Assembly: GCA_963773335.1 (NCBI GenBank)
Contig: CAVZAT010000002.1
Location: forward strand, 248,001 to 312,000
Reading direction: 5' to 3'
DNA length: 64,000 nt
From: UBA4742 sp963773335
Lineage (GTDB): Bacteria > Actinomycetota > Acidimicrobiia > Acidimicrobiales > Acidimicrobilacustridaceae
The position numbers were made by a program, and so were the translations under genes. Position 1 is the first letter of the stretch; each line of letters starts with the position of its first letter. The notes under the pieces are model-generated. The model saw only the letters and a list, made by a program, of their open reading frames with translations. It ran no database searches and was not told the DNA's origin. This document shows, in pieces, positions 62,536 through 64,000 of this stretch.

Positions 62536-63362
62536 CCGTCGTGACCGGCACCGACCGGTTCGCCACGGCCACCGCCGTCGAACCCGACGGCGAGACCGAT
62601 GCCGATGGCACTCGGCTCTACCGGGGCGCCATCGCCGAAGGATGGGACATCGCCACCAACGCCAACGGCGGGTACCTGCTGGCGCTGACCGGCCGGGCCA
62701 TGGCCGCGGCGACCGGTCGTAGCGATCCGGTGACCGTGACCGGTCACTTCGTCGCACCGGGAAAGCCTGGGCCCGCGGAGATCCCCGTCCAGGTGCTCAA
62801 GCAGGGCCGCCGGTTCGCCACCGCCCGGGCCACCCTGATCGCCCAGGGCCGACCGGTGCTGACCGCGCTCGGCACCTTCGGTGATGTCAGCCAGGCGCAC
62901 GGCCCGTTGCTCATCGACCGCGCCCCGCCCGAGCTGCCCGACCCCGACGACTGCGTGATCCTCGTGCCCACCGCCACCTTCCCGCCGCCGTTCATGGGGC
63001 GCGTCGAGCTGCGCCTCCATCCTGAGGATGCGTCCTACGCCACCGGCGGCAAGACGGGGCGCCTGTTGATGCGGGGTTGGTTCCGCCTGCCCGATGACCA
63101 ACCGATCGACACGATCGCGTTGCTGTGCGCGGTCGACGCCTTCCCACCCACGGCCTTCAACGCCCACCTGCCCGTGGCCTGGACCCCGACCATCGAGCTC
63201 ACCGCCCATGTGCGGGCCCGCCCGGCTCCCGGCTGGCTGCGCTGCCAGTTCTCCACCCACTTCGTGAGCGGCGGGTTCCTCGAGGAGGACGGCGAGATCT
63301 GGGACGCCGAGGACCGTCTGGTGGCCCAGTCCCGTCAGCTGGCCCTGGTCCCCCAGGGCTGA
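62532..63362 (+). CDS. Acyl-CoA thioesterase-like protein (double hotdog)
   Basis: A 276-residue protein from GTG. The first hotdog half shows RLYRGAIAEGWDIATNANGG then YLLALTGRAMAAA and PVTVTGHFVAPGKPGPAEIP. The second half shows RLLMRGWFRLPDDQPIDTIA, CAVDAFPPTAFNAHLPVAWT then PTIELTAHVRARPAPGWLRC and SGGFLEEDGEIWDAEDRLVA then QSRQLAL. This matches the TesB-like 4HBT_3 thioesterase family, which hydrolyses acyl-CoA. The start overlaps the small ORF (GTGA). Together with the nearby acyl-CoA dehydrogenases it fits lipid catabolism. Confidence 0.8.
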   Translation: MTVVTGTDRFATATAVEPDGETDADGTRLYRGAIAEGWDIATNANGGYLLALTGRAMAAATGRSDPVTVTGHFVAPGKPGPAEIPVQVLKQGRRFATARATLIAQGRPVLTALGTFGDVSQAHGPLLIDRAPPELPDPDDCVILVPTATFPPPFMGRVELRLHPEDASYATGGKTGRLLMRGWFRLPDDQPIDTIALLCAVDAFPPTAFNAHLPVAWTPTIELTAHVRARPAPGWLRCQFSTHFVSGGFLEEDGEIWDAEDRLVAQSRQLALVPQG

Positions 63363-63433
63363 GCGCGACGTCGGCCGCGACCTCGGCCGGCTCACCACCG
63401 CTCACCGTCGCGGCGGCGATGCCAGACTCAGGC

Positions 63434-64000
63434 ATGGAGCTGGCTCGGCTGGTGGGGGCGGCTGATCAGGTGGCGGCCACCGGATCGCGCTCGGCCAAGC
63501 GCGACGTGTTGGCCGCGCTCCTGACGGCCATGGCACCAGCCGAGATCGAGGCCGGGGTCGGCTTCCTGGTGGGCGAGCCCCGTCAGGGGCGGGTGGGGGT
63601 GGGCTGGGCCACCGTGTCCGACCTGGCCGGATCGACAGCCCCGGGCGGGCCGGGCGCCAGCCCACCCGGTCTGGAGATCCTGGACCTCGACCGGGCCCTG
63701 GACCAGCTCAGCTCGTGTCGGGGGCCCGGCTCGGTGCGGGCTCGGGGGCAGATCCTGGCCGACCTGTTCGACCGGGCCACCTCGGCCGAGGCCGCCTTCA
63801 TGCGCCGGCTGCTGGTGGGTGAGCTGCGTCAGGGCGCGCTCGAGGGCGTCATGGCCGATGCCGTGGCGGCTGCGGCCGACGTGCCAGCCAGCCTGGTGCG
63901 TCGGGCCACCATGTTGAGCGGTGACCTGCGGGTCTGCGCCCGCGTGGCGCTCACGATCGGGCGATCCGGGCTCGAGGCCGTGGGCCTCACACTTTTCCGT
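63434..64000 (+). CDS. ATP-dependent DNA ligase, N-terminal part (cut by window end)
   Basis: An open frame of 189 codons running off the window. It begins MELARLVGAADQVAATGSRS then AKRDVLAALLTAMAPAEIEA, the N-terminal DNA-binding domain of LigB-type ATP-dependent ligases. AFMRRLLVGELRQGALEGVM followed by ADAVAAAADVPASLVRRATM is the conserved stretch before the nucleotidyltransferase core. The catalytic Lys motif lies beyond the window. An in-frame ATG at 63419 would add five residues. Such ligases seal nicks in DNA, usually in repair. Confidence 0.8.
   Translation, partial: MELARLVGAADQVAATGSRSAKRDVLAALLTAMAPAEIEAGVGFLVGEPRQGRVGVGWATVSDLAGSTAPGGPGASPPGLEILDLDRALDQLSSCRGPGSVRARGQILADLFDRATSAEAAFMRRLLVGELRQGALEGVMADAVAAAADVPASLVRRATMLSGDLRVCARVALTIGRSGLEAVGLTLFR

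Overview
The window is very GC-rich and carries genes typical of an actinomycete: ATP-dependent DNA ligase of the LigB type, paired acyl-CoA dehydrogenases, a siderophore-interacting flavoprotein, an OmpR/EnvZ-type regulator pair, GtrA proteins, HxlR, and several near-leaderless promoters of the TANNNT type. I infer an Actinomycetota genome, perhaps of the class Acidimicrobiia; no rRNA or tRNA is present to settle this. Many genes are broken by single-base frame changes that leave the protein readable across two or three frames. This suggests residual indel errors in a long-read or metagenome assembly, mixed with real decay around insertion sequences.

Layout. 1-4423 (minus strand): a PqqD-like protein, a PqqD/HPr-kinase-like fusion, a Tat-exported protein and a PF14907-type nucleotidyltransferase, resembling the poorly understood 'HPr-rel-A' gene set. 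4638-24482: a cell-surface polysaccharide locus with an ABC exporter (Wzm/Wzt-like), two sulfotransferases, an FkbM methyltransferase, a pyruvyltransferase-like protein, and GT2, GT4, exostosin-like and fused glycosyltransferases. It is invaded by four related ISL3-family elements, two complete with perfect 8-bp target duplications and two remnants. 24648-27042: a second Tat-protein plus PqqD-kinase pair with a 5' hairpin and a small leader ORF. 27108-27857: a methyltransferase. 27872-40613: acyl-CoA dehydrogenases, UspA, an M24 peptidase, polyprenyl-phosphate glycosyltransferases, a membrane esterase and an SMP-30 protein. 40821-41678: a third Tat protein.

41713-48932 is a long minus-strand run: ArnT/PMT-like glycosyltransferase, DUF5666-like protein, response regulator, small ORF, ferric-reductase-like membrane protein, GtrA, histidine kinase. 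49068-51372 continues the redox theme on the plus strand (siderophore-interacting flavoprotein, small membrane protein, ApbE). 51458-58121 holds hydrolases, YceI, a UBP zinc finger, nitroreductase, and a Gfo/Idh/MocA oxidoreductase coupled to a VOC protein. 58192-62402 holds a two-gene ABC exporter with unusual ATPase motifs and a divergent HxlR regulator. 62395-64000 holds a small ORF, a thioesterase and the start of a DNA ligase gene.

The most interesting signal is the repeated association of Tat-exported proteins, which share a signal-peptide plan and mature-end cysteines, with PqqD/HprK-like modification proteins: two full loci plus one orphan cargo. Other points of interest are a 56-bp hairpin repeat found after two unrelated genes, a tri-modular glycosyltransferase fusion, and an ABC exporter whose two ATP sites both look defective.
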